From the NCBI GenBank assembly GCA_028023455.1, contig JAQFVV010000283.1:186001-250000 (forward strand): a stretch of DNA of 64,000 bases, given 5' to 3'. Each line of letters opens with the position of its first letter. Within the stretch, counting starts at the first letter, position 1. The DNA is from Epiperipatus broadwayi. Taxonomy: Eukaryota > Onychophora > Udeonychophora > Euonychophora > Peripatidae. The notes below the pieces were generated by a model, which was given only the letters and a program-made list of their open reading frames with translations, was not told the origin of the DNA and searched no databases. The translations under genes were made by a program, and so were the position numbers. Of the stretch, positions 46,341-58,940 are shown in pieces.

Positions 46341-47601
46341 TGTATAGCAACTCCCTCTAGTGGTTATTATTAAAAATATAATACTTTAAAATCAAAACAT
46401 ATAAAAATTAATACACTTAGCATGCTTTTGACTCATAATTGTCATAAACAAATGCTACATTTATAACAATTATCAGTCGAGAATATGCTAAGGACTACAG
46501 TATTGTATATGTTAATAAAGCTTTGCTCTTAATACAAGTTTTGTATTTGTACTCATATTTTTACCATATTGATGAATATTGAGGTGGGAGTGGGTATAAT
46601 TTACCATAACACCATTTACTGTTTATAAACAATTGTGTTTAACATTATGTATATAGATTCAATTTATGAATTACTTTGTTACATATATATATATATATTA
46701 CACTTTAATATCAAACTTTCTACAATTCTAATTTTGATGGATGTCCAGTACTGAAAATGCATTGAGGTTGTATTGATTGTCAACCTTATTTCTTTTAGAA
46801 AATCTTTAGATGTTTCCCACGTCAAGAATTATATATAGATATTTGGCTGCAACTGACCCATAACATTTATTGCCAACTCTGTGCATTCTTTCTCTCATTT
46901 TTTTAATTGTCTTTTTTCTAATTTGCTCATTTTAATCACTTAAAATGGCATAAGGTTTAGTCATCAATGCTGCTTCTGCTATTGGTTCATTATTTGCACA
47001 AAATTTAAGAAAATAACATTGTGCGTTTACACAACCACATTCCCATGTTTTAATAACACATGCAATAATTTTACCTTCAGTCTTTTTTTTTGTTAATGCC
47101 AGAATGTTATTCTTGTCCTGGAATTCCCAGATCTTCTACTTTTTGTGAGTTTCCAAATTATAAAGCCATTCTATTTTTGCCCTATATGATTTACAGCAAT
47201 GGCAAGAAGTGATACACAAGATCCTCAATAATTCTGGCATTTCAACTTCTTATAAACTGAGCAATATAGTCCTTCAATTATTTGTGGATATACAGTATAT
47301 CTTTAAAACTCCTCTTTTTAAGTTTTCTCTTTTTTATTTATTTTTTAGAATTAGGATGGCCCATTCACTTTTAACTGTTATTAATTGATGATGGCTTTAA
47401 GAGACAGAAAGTTTGTCAGTAAGTCCCATGTAGACATTACTTTTCCAGATCAGTAGATTAAAAGATTAATACCGAACTAATATATATATATATATATGAC
47501 ATGACAGTACAGGTCGTAGACTAATACTTAAGACCCAGAAATTAATAAAAATCTCAACATCAAAAATTCATTTTTGTGAAATATTTTAACATAGATTTTT
47601 T
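46341..47601. other. Unassigned AT-rich DNA
   Basis: No supported gene. A slightly GC-richer patch (46800-47300) contains no intact frame. Confidence 0.55.
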
Positions 47602-47737
47602 AAATGATGATTATTTTTTTATTTTTCCATGTGTCACAGCATCGGCCAGAAAGCGAACCCGCTAACCCGGGACAACTGCTTGTAAGGCAGCTGTGCTGAC
47701 CTCTCAACCACCAACGCTTGACAAATGAATGATTATT
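47602..47737 (-). mobile_element. tRNA-derived SINE, most complete copy
   Basis: The minus strand reads GCGTTGGTGGTTGAGAGGTC (A-box region), AGCTGCCTTACAAGCAG (anticodon-arm-like hairpin), then GCGGGTTCGCTTTCTGG (B box), GATGCTGTGACACATGG and an A-rich tail. Near-identical flanks AAATGATGATTATT (47602-47615) and AAATGAATGATTATT (47723-47737) form a target duplication with one extra base. Confidence 0.8.
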
Positions 47738-50430
47738 GATTGCGTAATGTAGAAAATTTACTGAACACGTTTTTTTCCAGAAATAACTTGGATTTTATAT
47801 ATTCTTAATTTTACATTTATGTTTATTTTTATTGTATTATAGCATATATTAAAAGTATAAATATCTGTGCCATTTTTATATTGTCTAAAAAAAAGCATAT
47901 AAAATTATTTAATAATCAGTCGGCGAACGATTACAGAATTAAACATATAACAATAATAAATCGTAAATATTATAAAAATTTTGTAACATGATCACGTTAT
48001 TGGCACTTTTAATCTTTAAAAAATGAACTTTACCATAATAAGTTTTTATTGTAATAAAACAACTTTTTATAATAATGAATAAAAAGTTTGGTATACACAC
48101 ATATATACGAAAATATTTCCAATGCATATCGCTATCTGAAATAAATATCAAATCACTCAAACGTTAAGAGATACTTTGATAGCTGATGATTATAATAAAA
48201 GAAAGCAAAAATAATTACAATTAAAAAGTTAAGAAATAAAAAGCAATAGTAGCTAAATGTACTACTTATATATGCCAGGAACTATAAATAATATCGAGTG
48301 TATTCTCAAGCGGCTATTAATTAAAAAATTACTATTCTGTTTAGAATTTAAGCACATAATCCCTTTTGAGATTCTGAAAGTATGTGAAACCTGGTGTGAA
48401 GTTTCCGCGCGACCACTTATGAAGGTATGAATAATTGTTGCATCAATAGTAGGAGAGATGGATATGTTAACATAATTAAGTATCAACCATCATCATTAGT
48501 ATTCAACCTTCGTGGACAGTGATTGCGATGTAGATTTTTCTAATACCAAGATTTTATCTAGTATGAAATTCACATCAAAGAAAAATCAAAGACGTTACTG
48601 AGCTTTTTTAAGAGACTGAATTGGATTAATAAAAATGATGACCTTTAAGTACTTCTCATTTGGAATAATGTCTTAAAGGATATTAATCAAAACAGTTGTT
48701 AATTTTATATCAGATTATTCACTCACTATCATCCCCCCTTCCATATATTATCTTTTATTGGATAAGCATTTAATTTTGTTCCATGTATTGCTTTTAGTTA
48801 CTCTATTTTGTCTTTTAAATAACATTTCTTATTCAAACAATGGAAGACACAATCCAGCTGAAAAGATCATTGTAATATTACTGTTAATTACACATGAATG
48901 AACTCAAAAAGTTTATCTTATGTATAGATAATGTATAGTTTAAACATTAATTACAGCTTAAAACTCATCTTCTGGATTTCATTAATTAGCTGTTGGATGC
49001 TTAATATTCAATTATGAGAACATTCATTGAAGAGCTTAAGATTCCTAAATTGAATCCAAATGGGAAAATAAAAGAAATCTTAAATCATATGCAATGATAT
49101 TAAAATTGATTACATGGCTTTCTCATAAATTAACATTCCGTAAGCAAGAGCAATTCTATTGTATCACCATCTACTGTAGGCTTGAATAATAAAATTATTA
49201 CTAGATGGTAGTGCATGTAAATTCTCAGTTCATTTTCTAGCATCTGGTAAACCCTGGTAACTCAAGCTTATATTAGAGGGTGCTAAAGAAAAGCACTATT
49301 CTTGTGGAAAGCATGTGTGGCAACACTAAAGGAACCTTTTTGTTATATGGGATAAAGGTGAGAGCTTTAGATATCGGGTAAATAAGACAAAAATTGAAGA
49401 GATTTTCAGTGTGAATGTAATTTATGTACGTGGGTGAGAGAACAACAAAATTTATTTTATGAGTAGAGGGTGTAAAAAAGATTCATAATAAATTGATGTA
49501 AAAGTTGCAAAGATTTTATAATTTTTTGTATAAATTCTTTATACTTCAGTTTGGGAATATAGGAAAGAATAATGTAACAAATGGAATAACTTTTATTAAA
49601 ATGAGATAGAAGAGGGAAAGAATCACTGCCAAGATATTGTTTAGATAATTAGAAGTAAAGAAATAAATGGATTTATTGTCATTATAAAGAAATCTTAAGG
49701 ATGGCAGAGTTTTACAGCATATAGTCTATGCATAAAAACTTTCAACTTTACTTAAGGAGAATATATTTTACTTCATATCACATGTTTATATATATTTGTA
49801 GAGAAATTAAAGAACCAAATGATTTCAGATTAATGACTGGCACTATAATAAATAATTTCTAGAAATTAAGTCAGTATTTTTTCTACTTTGACTAAGCCAA
49901 AGTTTTATAAACTAACCAATGTTTTTATTACATTGTTTTACACAAAAACTAAGCTGCTGACCTACTATAGTTATTTACATACCAAGTTCAAATACTTTAG
50001 TATGATTCACAAGTCAGATTACTAAAGAATCATTTTTAATAAACTTCCAAACAATACCTGATTTGATTGGATTAAAAAAAAGCCCACTTTTAAATGACCC
50101 TCACTTTTTTAAATAGAAAACGAACTAAGCTTTTTAAATCATTATTAATCTACTGTAAGATGGTCTTTACAAGTTTAACCCAGTTTTTTCATTCCATAGT
50201 CTACCTTCTTTATATTACACCAAAAACTTTCTTATTTTATTCATCCATCTCACATATGGTCTCCCTAGAGATCTTTTAAATCTCTCAAAATCTAATTTAA
50301 AACCTACTTTAACTTACCATATCTTCTAGCAGTATATTCAACCGAGCTCCAATTTATTATTCTAATTATTTCAACATTTTCACACCCATGTAAGTCACTT
50401 TTAATCTTTTCTTATTATTTCCAATATTCA
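47738..50430. other. Unassigned AT-rich DNA
   Basis: No coding frame or repeat boundary recognised. The minus-strand frames at 47939-48160 and 48262-48486 lack family features. Confidence 0.6.
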
Positions 50431-50433
50431 TTT

Positions 50434-50955
50434 CTTTACATGATCACCATTTCCTTTGCTTACACAAGCTGTTAAAACAATAGAAAACTCACCATACATT
50501 GTGCCACCCAGTGCAAGCCTTAGAGAATGGTCATATGTGATGTTTTATTGTTTTTATACCAGTCATGCCCATAGTATGATGGTGACTGTAATTTTTAAAA
50601 AAACCAAGGACAACAAAATGTATAGATCTGAACTGGGTTCAGATCCATATGACTATACATGTGAATTAACTAGGATTGAAAACATTATTGTTTTTATCTT
50701 GGGCTCATAGCTTTACAGTTGATTAACTAGTAAAATTGTAGCTGCTGGAGGTTTGCATTAGATACTAAGATCTCAGTGCAGTGCTCTCACTTCCAAGGCT
50801 TCTCACTGATGGAAGCCACAAGCTAGAAACTAGTCTGGGGATGTTAGCTGAGTCGCACTAGATAGGGATTTTATGCACAAATCTTGCATCCACTGATTAC
50901 TAAGGTTTGCACTGGATGGCACTATTGTGTGGAGAGTTTTTACTGTTTTAACAGA
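50434..50955. repeat. Foldback family A copy
   Basis: It shares blocks with 8.0-8.87 kb: CATGATCACCATT, GCTTACACAAGCTGTTAAAA, GTGCCACCCAGTGCAAG, GGTTCAGATCCATA, TCTCAGTGCAGTGCTCTCAC and AGAAACTAGTCTGGGGAT. The ends (near 50490 and 50920) are inverted copies of each other. An 84-codon frame inside (50456-50710) is a repeat by-product. Confidence 0.8.
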
Positions 50956-51237
50956 CATCCCTCTACATTTCATTGATTGATCTAGTCTTTACATTGCGCT
51001 TTGATTGGCTGTTCAAGTCTCACATTTATAATAAAAAGCTTTGTTTTAAGCATGTAGGCATATTTCCTTTTAATAAAATAATTACTGTGTTGTATTACTT
51101 TATGTTTGAGAAATTTGCTTTGTCAGGAAAACCATTGGCAGTTGATAGTAATTTAATTTTGGCTAATAATTTAATTGTGAATTAGTATTAATAATTTTTA
51201 TTAGTCATTGATTAGACTAAAGATTCTCCTCTTATTG

Positions 51238-51398
51238 AATAATATTTCTGTAGTGTAATTTTCACTACACCACTCTCACGCAAAGTAGGGAATGTTTTTT
51301 ATCCGCTTTAACACCTTGTGGAAGGGTGTAACGGTAAACACATAACCAAAAACACATGAGAGTGGTGGAATAAAAATTATATTATAGAAATATTATGA
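51238..51398. repeat. Short MITE-like foldback
   Basis: The left arm AATATTTCTGTAGTGTAATT ... CCACTCTCAC pairs with the right arm GAGAGTGGTGGAATAAAAAT ... AGAAATATT. About 70 bp of unpaired, GC-richer sequence lies in the middle. No target duplication longer than TA-type bases is clear. Confidence 0.75.
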
Positions 51399-52300
51399 AT
51401 TAGTGTGCTTTGTTTAATTATATTGACTACCTTACCTTTTGGCATTCAAAATGTAAAACTTAGTCATGTGTATCAATATAAAAGAATGATCTGAAACAAA
51501 TTACTACCTTTATTAATTTAAATTTATAATAAACAAAATAACTATTGCAAACCACATATATAGAGAGATGTGTGTATAGATAATAATACAGATATTTTGT
51601 GAATGACTATTATCCATATATCTGCTCTCTGCCATTTACTGGATCACTAGATTGAAGTTCAACCTGAAATTTCCGGTGCTCGAACATCAGATGACCTTTC
51701 GAGTAACTGATCTTTTGATTATATTCCTAACTAGTTTTACAAGCGAGAAGATAAACAAGATTTTATTGTTATCAGGTATTCTAGACATGTCTATGGAATT
51801 CTTGCCAAAAATTTTATGTATATATCAGCTTTTTTTTTAAAAAAAGGAAGAAATAAAAAAAATATTAGCGAAAATGATAGGGAAGCTAGATGTATAATAT
51901 TATCTTTCTGTAAATGTTAATTGTGGCCTAAGGGAGAACATTATAAGTATAAAAATGATTTCCTCTTCACATAAAAAGTTTTCGTTACCAACAAATTTGA
52001 GACGATAAAATAAATTGTGTTGAGATGGTGTCACCGATGATGATTAAATGCTACGACATGATTGCAGTATTGACAATTACTCCAACCTTCCTGAGAGATT
52101 TTTGGTGAAATATCAATATATTTATAAATTTTTAAGTATCACCGAAGATTAAACAAAGATGTTTTTAAATACTCATTAATAGATTACAGTTTTATATAAA
52201 AGAACAATATAAATAATCCTCTACTGAACCAAAAAGAAAAATACAAGATAGCAGTTAAACCTTTAAAAAAACTTATATGGCTTTATTGATAGGGAGTTCA
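51399..52300. other. Unassigned AT-rich DNA
   Basis: No supported feature. A 62-codon plus-strand frame at 51652-51840 has no recognisable motif. Confidence 0.6.
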
Positions 52301-52307
52301 TAAAAAG

Positions 52308-52376
52308 TTGGAGTGTTGGAGAGCGAGAAACGACCCTGGGACCTCCTTACCCAAGTCGACGCGCTACCAACTTCTT
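52308..52376 (-). repeat. tRNA-like relic or SINE head
   Basis: The minus strand reads GAAGTTGGTAGCGCGTCGAC (A-box/D-arm as in Met or Trp tRNAs), then AAGGAGGTCCCAGGGTCGTT and TCTCGCTCTCC (B-box region and 3' side). Arm order and length fit a tRNA, but the anticodon stem and acceptor do not pair well, and no tail is clear. Confidence 0.45.
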
Positions 52377-53450
52377 TTTTTAAGTTAAAGTTTTAAAAAA
52401 TGTTGATACATAAAAATATATCCATCGTACTTCTAATAATATTGAGAATATATTTAAAATATTCCTCTATCATATTCTCTTCAAAAATCAGTACATAACT
52501 CTCAAGATACATTTCTGGTTGAACCAGCATTCTTGAGTTTACTAAAGTCCTAACCGCTCACATCTTCATTATATCTTTTTAGTTTTCATCACTATAAGAT
52601 TACTACACTTTATTTGTCAATAACCCCTTTTAATAAATACATTTTAGCAACAATTTGTTTTCCAAAAATAATATGAATATAAAAGCTATACAAGTTACAT
52701 ATAAAACATTTAAAATTGCATAATATTAAAATATGAGGGGCAATAATATAAATAGGACTTCACTATGATAATATAATATATGTATTTATTTACCCTACGC
52801 ATTATTTGTTATATATATATAGTTTGAGTTGGTTTTTTGAATCTAATGTCCCAACTCCTCACTGAAGAGACCCATAGGTTGAAACTGGTCTGGGGATGGG
52901 GACAATCCAAGATAAAAATGATTTGAATGCCTTCTCTTGTAGTAGCATTTATCATAAAATTAAAAAAAAAGCTTGTTTAAAGCTTAAGCATGCGCTTAAT
53001 TTTATATATATATATGCTAATATTATGTTAGAATATCCATATTCTATGTAGTGTGTTACATAATACTATATTTATATTTTATTTTTGTAATAATTATTTT
53101 GAATATAAATTAATTACACAGAGAAAAGTTATATGTATGTCAGAAATCCAGATCGAGTGAATAGACCTGTCATAATACAATTTTCAAAATAATTAATCCA
53201 CTTTCCGATAGACATTCATCCAAGATTTATTAATAGCTCTAAAAAGTTAATATATTGATTGTAATGGTCAGCTTATGAATGTTTAAATTATTTCAACTTA
53301 TTTTAATTCATACAGAACCATATAACATCAGACATTAGAAAACAGCACATGAATATATTTATACAATGTTTTTTAATAGAATGGTGATAACCACTATACA
53401 GTCCCTTTTGGCAATACTTGGCTAGATCATATAGAACATAAGTTACTAAA
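52377..53450. other. Unassigned DNA with a family A core fragment
   Basis: 52848-52905 matches the core of foldback family A (ACTGGTCTGGGGATG after a GAAGAGACCCATAGG-like block). Otherwise A/T-rich with no gene. Confidence 0.55.
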
Positions 53451-53452
53451 AC

Positions 53453-53605
53453 AGGCAAAACTCTCCATACAGTAGTGCCACTCAGTGCAAGTCAGAGTAA
53501 TCAAGCGATGTCAGAAAGCTTGTGCATAAAATCCCTATCTAGTGCCTACTCACCCAATATCCCCAGGCTAGTTTCTAGCTTGTGGCTTTCATCAATGAGA
53601 TGTTT
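53453..53605. repeat. Foldback family A, single arm
   Basis: Near-identical to the first arm at 8.08 kb: AAAACTCTCCATACAGTAG, TGCCACTCAGTGCAAGTCAG, CCCTATCTAGTGCCTACTCA, and CTAGTTTCTAGCTTGTGGCT. The opposite arm is missing. Confidence 0.85.
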
Positions 53606-55780
53606 AGTGGTTTAACATAAGTTATTCCTGATAAAATGGACATGAAATAAACATGCAAACCTTGTAATATTATATATAAAAAGTTAACACATTATCCAAA
53701 CAAATAACAATAGTTTATAAACAAAATATAATTGTCAGTTAAAATGTAAGTTTCTTTTACCCTAAATAAGTCATCCTTCACTCTTATATATTATTGTTTT
53801 AATTCACACACATGGACAAAATCAATAATTATTTATAAAGTGTCCAAGATTTATTTTCATTAATTTTAAACATTAATCTTCCATTACACTTTATAACACT
53901 AATACAGTTTTATGATCAAATACATTTACCATAGAATAAACTTGGCTTTTAATTACATCCAGGACAAAATCTTAAGTGTGACCAATACTTACAAATACAA
54001 TTCATTTATTTAACTCAAAGTTTTTTAAAATAGTCACTATCTAGTATGGGATAATTATAACCACTGCATCTTTCCTACAATAATAACACTAGACAGTGGC
54101 CACTTCAGAACTGAATCCCAATTTAATAATACCCCAATTTTACTATAGAGATAGCTCCTTTGAGTCTGATTCATAATTTAATGGAAAAATCTTGAATGAG
54201 ACTATTATATTGATACAGAATATTTTTATTATTTGACAGTGACCAAACAACTGCATATATATTATAAGCTCACATACATCAAATTCAATTTATAGAAATC
54301 AAAAAGAGAACTAAATTAAGTACAAATGAACTCAATCAGAATTCAAATAAATTTTTAACTAATAATTATATTACTCTCATTATTTGATCTTGGATGCTTT
54401 ACTTTACATATTTTACAAGTGTGGTCACTTTGCATTTAAATGAATACTGGACCTTTGATTATTTTTCAACTAGCAATTTTTTTTTTAGAAACACTTTTTC
54501 TTTACAAAAATAACTTTTAATTAACTCATATATATTAAGGGGAAAAAAGAGAATTTTGACTTTAAAATGCTGCTATATTATTTAAAAGTCTAACTTTAAA
54601 TGCTGCTTTTTAAAATTTTTATAAAGCATCAATTATATAATAATATAAAGCTTGTTAGGATTAAATATAATAAAATAAGATTAAACTATGTAATATATTA
54701 GGATAAAATCTAAACAGTTTTTTTTCACTTACAAAGCAAATGTTAGCCATAGTTTGATTTCTTCACAATTGCAAATATTAATCAATTTCATTTCTAAGTT
54801 TCCATAATATCTTAACAATTTCCTGTTTTGAAGAATGAAGTAAGTAGTATTTCTTCACATTAATTACAGATTTGTTCAAAAATTGCATGTCAAGTTTTAT
54901 GGATCCAGAGTAGATTTCAGCAGTTGCTACTTTTCATCTTCTCTACTCATTCATCATAATGAATGATTAAAACTTAAAATCAATACCCTTTCCTTCAAGA
55001 AAAATTGACTCTATATAATAAGTTTTATTTTTTGTTTTCATCATTCTGATCTTATTTTTAACTTCTTTGATCTTTTTCAAAGGCTTTGATAGTCTTGTTT
55101 TTAATATCTTTAATATTTTATTTTTGACACCTTTATGATCAGATTTTATTTTAATGATGAAGTTTCAAAAACACTTTCATTATTTATTTGACTGAACTGC
55201 AAAACATTGTAATTATTAAACTGTCTGAATTTATTTCTTGTTTTTAAATCTCATATCAAACAGAATTAGTCTTTTTTTAATTTAATTATTTAAAATCTAA
55301 TATCTTAATTAAGTTCTTTCGCAATACATTTTATAATTCTTTATTAAAAGAAAGTTTTAATATAATTTATCAGTTCTGCTTAAATTTAAAATATTTTTAA
55401 CAACAATCTATTTTTAATATTATTTTACAACATGGCATTTAATAATTTTGACATTTGAATATACCCATTACTATTCACATAGGAATCCTTACAACTCTAA
55501 ACCAACAAACTTATTTTACTTATATTAACTTGTCTTTTATTCATATAGCTTCAATATCTGGCATTATATGCACCTTTTATGCCATCTTTAGTTTTTAGTA
55601 ATGCATTATTTCCTTGTTTATCTAGGATTTGAAATAGCTTGCTGATTTTTGGTGTCTTTATCAGCAGTTGGTCAATAACATTGAATTAGCAAGATTTATT
55701 ATTATTTTGAGCCTGTCATCGTTTACCTATTTTCTTCATATTATTTCTAGCCTTACTTCAGTTCTATTTTTTATCTATAA
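53606..55780. other. Unassigned AT-rich DNA
   Basis: No supported gene. The minus strand of the last 150 bp may continue the integrase relic, in very decayed form. Confidence 0.55.
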
Positions 55781-55789
55781 CCTATGAGA

Positions 55790-56350
55790 TAACAGGCATT
55801 AGTGTTTTATTAAGAATGACCCCTGCTTTCCACAATGAAGCTGTAGCAGAGTTAAACCTGTGGATGCATGAATAGTCCAATTTATGTAATTAACTACCAT
55901 ATTTACTTAGGTTCTTGCTGTCTAAATAAGTCTTACAAAGTCAATTGAGCTCATGCACAACTCTCTCACATACATTTGATTAAGGGTTTTCCATAGTAGG
56001 AATTTTTTGATCTCATAGAATTCTAATAGTTGTTTTAGCACCTGATTTTCTGATGGAATATACAGTAATGTATTGGGTAAATACATTATATTCAAACACC
56101 ATTTATATAAACTGCCTTCTAGAAGGGGTCCATAGTAGTCAATAGCTGAAAGTTCATTGAGTTCCTGAGAAAAAATTGGATAAAGCATTCCAGCATAGAA
56201 TCTGTTGACAGGTTTAGCCTTTAAACAGTTTCTACAGGCTTCTAACACAGTCAGTATTTGTGGGTGTATCCCAGTCCAGTGAAATAATCTACACAAAATA
56301 TGTTTCACCTTTATGAGATCATAGTGGACACATAAATAAGATATATATAT
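55790..56350 (-). pseudogene. LTR-retrotransposon integrase relic
   Basis: The minus strand reads, straight from the LTR edge, the integrase zinc-binding domain (VHYDLIKVKHILCRLFHWTG ... VLEACRNCLKAKP, with the second histidine and the C-x2-C). Then comes the start of the catalytic core with its first aspartate (LSAIDYYGPLLEGSL). After the stop at 55922 a further block near 55810-55870 (YINWTIHASTGLTLLQLHCG) matches the typical H-x-S-T-G-x-x-P stretch after the core. The domain joins retroelement cDNA to the host genome. It is broken by stops and its N-terminus is cut off. It lies outside the 3' LTR of element 2 and so belongs to an older element. The open frame continues into the LTR by chance. 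Confidence 0.75.
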
Positions 56351-56781
56351 TGTAACCGGACCGCCATACAACCGTTTTATTACCTCAGTCGTAACAATTT
56401 TCTGATGAGCATGCTGTAGGAAGGAACTATCAATTGACATTCCTAATGCAGATGTTAATGGCACCTACAACAATATTTCCTGCTCATCAGAGGATGTAGT
56501 ACAATAGAGACTGGGAACATCTAAACATTTATATGTTTGGTTCTCCAAACAGCGCCATTAGAGTTCTGTCTTACTACAACCTGACTGGCCTTGGTCTAGC
56601 TATGTCAGACGTAGCTCAGAGAACATGAGATTCTCATGAACCAGTGCTATAATTGGTGAGTGATGTGATAGATAAAACAAAATAGAATTGGATAACTGGA
56701 CAACCAATTTAATTTTTAGTAACAAAAATTTATTAGATAACAATTAAAGAATAAACTTGTAAACATTCTGGTCTAGTAATA

Positions 56782-57238
56782 ATTCATTCCGAATTTAATT
56801 AACAATTCATTTTGAATTCACTTGAGAGAAGATAATTATGAAAATCCTAATTCAATGACAGTTCATTAATTTTTTTATGAGAAGAAGCTTGTGATTATAC
56901 TGATTTAATAATTATTCATTCCGAATTCAGTTAACAGTTCATTTTGAATTCACTGGAGAGAAGATAACTATGAAAATCCTAATTCAATGACAGTTCATTA
57001 ATTTTTTTATGAGAAGAAGCTTGTGATTATACTGATTTAATAATTATTCATTCCGAATTCAGTTAACAGTTCATTTTGAATTCACTGGAGAGAAGATAAT
57101 TATGAATATCCTAATTCAATAATAGTTTATTAATTTTTTTTATGAGAAGAAGCTTATGATTATTCTGATTTAATAATTACTCATTCCGAATTCAGTTAAC
57201 AGTTCATTTTGAATTCACTTGAGAGAAGATAATTAGAA
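56782..57238. repeat. 130-bp tandem array in LTR
   Basis: Units start ATTCATTCCGAATTCAGTTA and carry GAATTCACTGGAGAGAAGAT and GAGAAGAAGCTTGTGATTAT. Unit starts are near 56782, 56916, 57046 and 57179. Repeated in the other LTR at about 61228-61684. Confidence 0.9.
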
Positions 57239-57540
57239 GCAGCAAAGCATTTATGGTTTATACAATGATTCATTTGTTCATTTAATGAATCATTATTGAC
57301 TAATAAATATTTGAGCTCAACAATTCTTGGTTTATAGAGCATTTATCCTTTGATAATTGAGGCATTTATAACTTAGCCAATGTAGAAGCATATTTTTACA
57401 CATAAACTTTATCACATTACAAGAAACCCAGAAATATCCAAATATTTGTGATTTATACAGTATTTCATCATTTTTGAATTATTACTGATTGGTAGACATT
57501 TGAACTCAACAAATTTTTATTTATAGAGCATTTCATTTAG

Positions 57541-57800
57541 AAGCAGTCAAGCATTTATAGTTTATACAATAATTCATTTAAGGTAAGAACCTTATAAGCA
57601 GTCAAGCACTTATAACTTATACAATAATTTATTTAAGGTAAGAACCTTATAAGCAGTCAAGCATTTATAACTTATACAATAATTTATTTAAGGTAAGAAC
57701 CTTATAAGCAGTCAAGCATTTATAGCTTATACAATAATTTATTTAAGGTAAGAACCTTATAAGCAGTCAAGCATTTATAGCTTATACAATAATTCATTTT
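57541..57800. repeat. 55-bp tandem array in LTR
   Basis: Five units starting AAGCAGTCAAGCATTTATA at 57541, 57596, 57651, 57706 and 57761. Each full unit contains the small palindrome AAGGTAAGAACCTT. The same array is at 61991-62250. Such sub-repeats are often enhancer-like in LTRs, which is an inference here. Confidence 0.95.
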
Positions 57801-58353
57801 GTAATATTTGAGACTTATGTTTTAATATTTTATAAAAGTTACCTTCCAGTTTTACGGTCCATTTTATTCAAACGAAGGCAGGCTATTTCATTAATAGAAA
57901 GTCATGGTGTAGCGTGGAGAGATTGAAGCACTTAATTTATTCCAGTTTCATGATAATTTCTCTAGTAAAACTTTTTATTTTTATTTTCACGTCTTGTTAA
58001 AGCCCTCTGTGTAAAACGATAGAGAGAAAAAAATTTCTTCTTTCTTCAACGACGTGTCTAATTTGAATACTGCCTCAGTTTAACTCAAGTATCCTTTTTT
58101 TTTCTTTTTAATGATTGGATAATTAATTTCTTTCTTTTTTTATTGAGACAGATAAAAAAAAAAAAATAAAACAAGACGATATAACATTTTATTTAAATCC
58201 ATCAATATTAAAAATCAAAAATATGATTTTATTTTCCATTTTTAACGAATCACAACTTTATTGCGTTTCCAATTAGACCGAATCACGCTAGACGTTATTG
58301 AATGGGGGGGTGTTCTTATGGATATTTATATGAGGAACAGTATTCCTGTTTCA

Positions 58354-58940
58354 TTACCCCTCACCAAGTTTTGGGATGAAATCGCCTGGAAGTACGATTT
58401 CATTCCATATACTATACACATTATTTCTCAGTACTGCCTGGTTTTAGATATGCTGATGAATGGGTAAGATGAGCTGGAAAAGTGAATACATGAACCATAG
58501 CCTCCAATGTCGAGACAAATAGATGGCCAAGCACAAACTACCAGTACACACCGCCTCATGACGTCACGAGAAAATATCTCATTTTTAAGCACTACCTCTC
58601 TTGTACCTAGAAGCATCATCCAACCAAGAATAGGAGCCAGAGAAAAAAAAATCAATTTGGCATTCAGCCAACCCTGCTCAGCTCCAGTGAGTCTTAGGGG
58701 CTATCATTTGGCCTATCCATGAGACCAAGGTCTATCCATGAGACCTATATATACGCACTGCTGGACTACTCTTGAAGCACAACATCCAGGTCGGGATAGT
58801 GCCGAGCATATACTTCGGAGCATCATAACACAATGCATCCAAGCAGCTCTGCTCAATCATCCACCATCTCAACATGAAAAATACAAGTTCATGCATCACT
58901 ACATCACACTCACAAACTTTCTCCATCAGCTATCTCTACT
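58354..58940 (-). other. 3' untranslated part of LTR element 2, with purine tract
   Basis: Next to the 3' LTR the minus strand reads GGTGAGGGGTAA, a short purine-rich tract that may prime plus-strand synthesis. The remaining 550 bp is GC-richer than the surroundings. On the plus strand it holds a duplicated TATCCATGAGACC (58714 and 58733) followed by CTATATATACGC, a TATA-box-like site of unknown use. Plus-strand frames at 58507-58722 and 58738-58956 are unsupported. Confidence 0.5.

Larger units (their letters stand above)
56351..58353 (-). repeat. LTR retrotransposon 2, 3' LTR
   Basis: 2003 bp. It contains a tandem array of about 3.5 units of 130-134 bp (56782-57238) and a five-unit, 55-bp array (57541-57800). 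An AATAAA occurs on the minus strand near its start (GCAATAAAG, 58258-58266). Confidence 0.92.

Noticed and set aside
57541-57800. Regular 55-bp repeats resembling a CRISPR array
   Set aside because: The whole unit repeats with no unique spacers, it lies in both LTRs of a eukaryotic element and there are no cas genes.
58714-58760. Plus-strand promoter (TATATATA after a duplicated TATCCATGAGACC)
   Set aside because: There is a good TATA-like word but no supported gene downstream, and it lies antisense inside LTR element 2; kept only as a remark.
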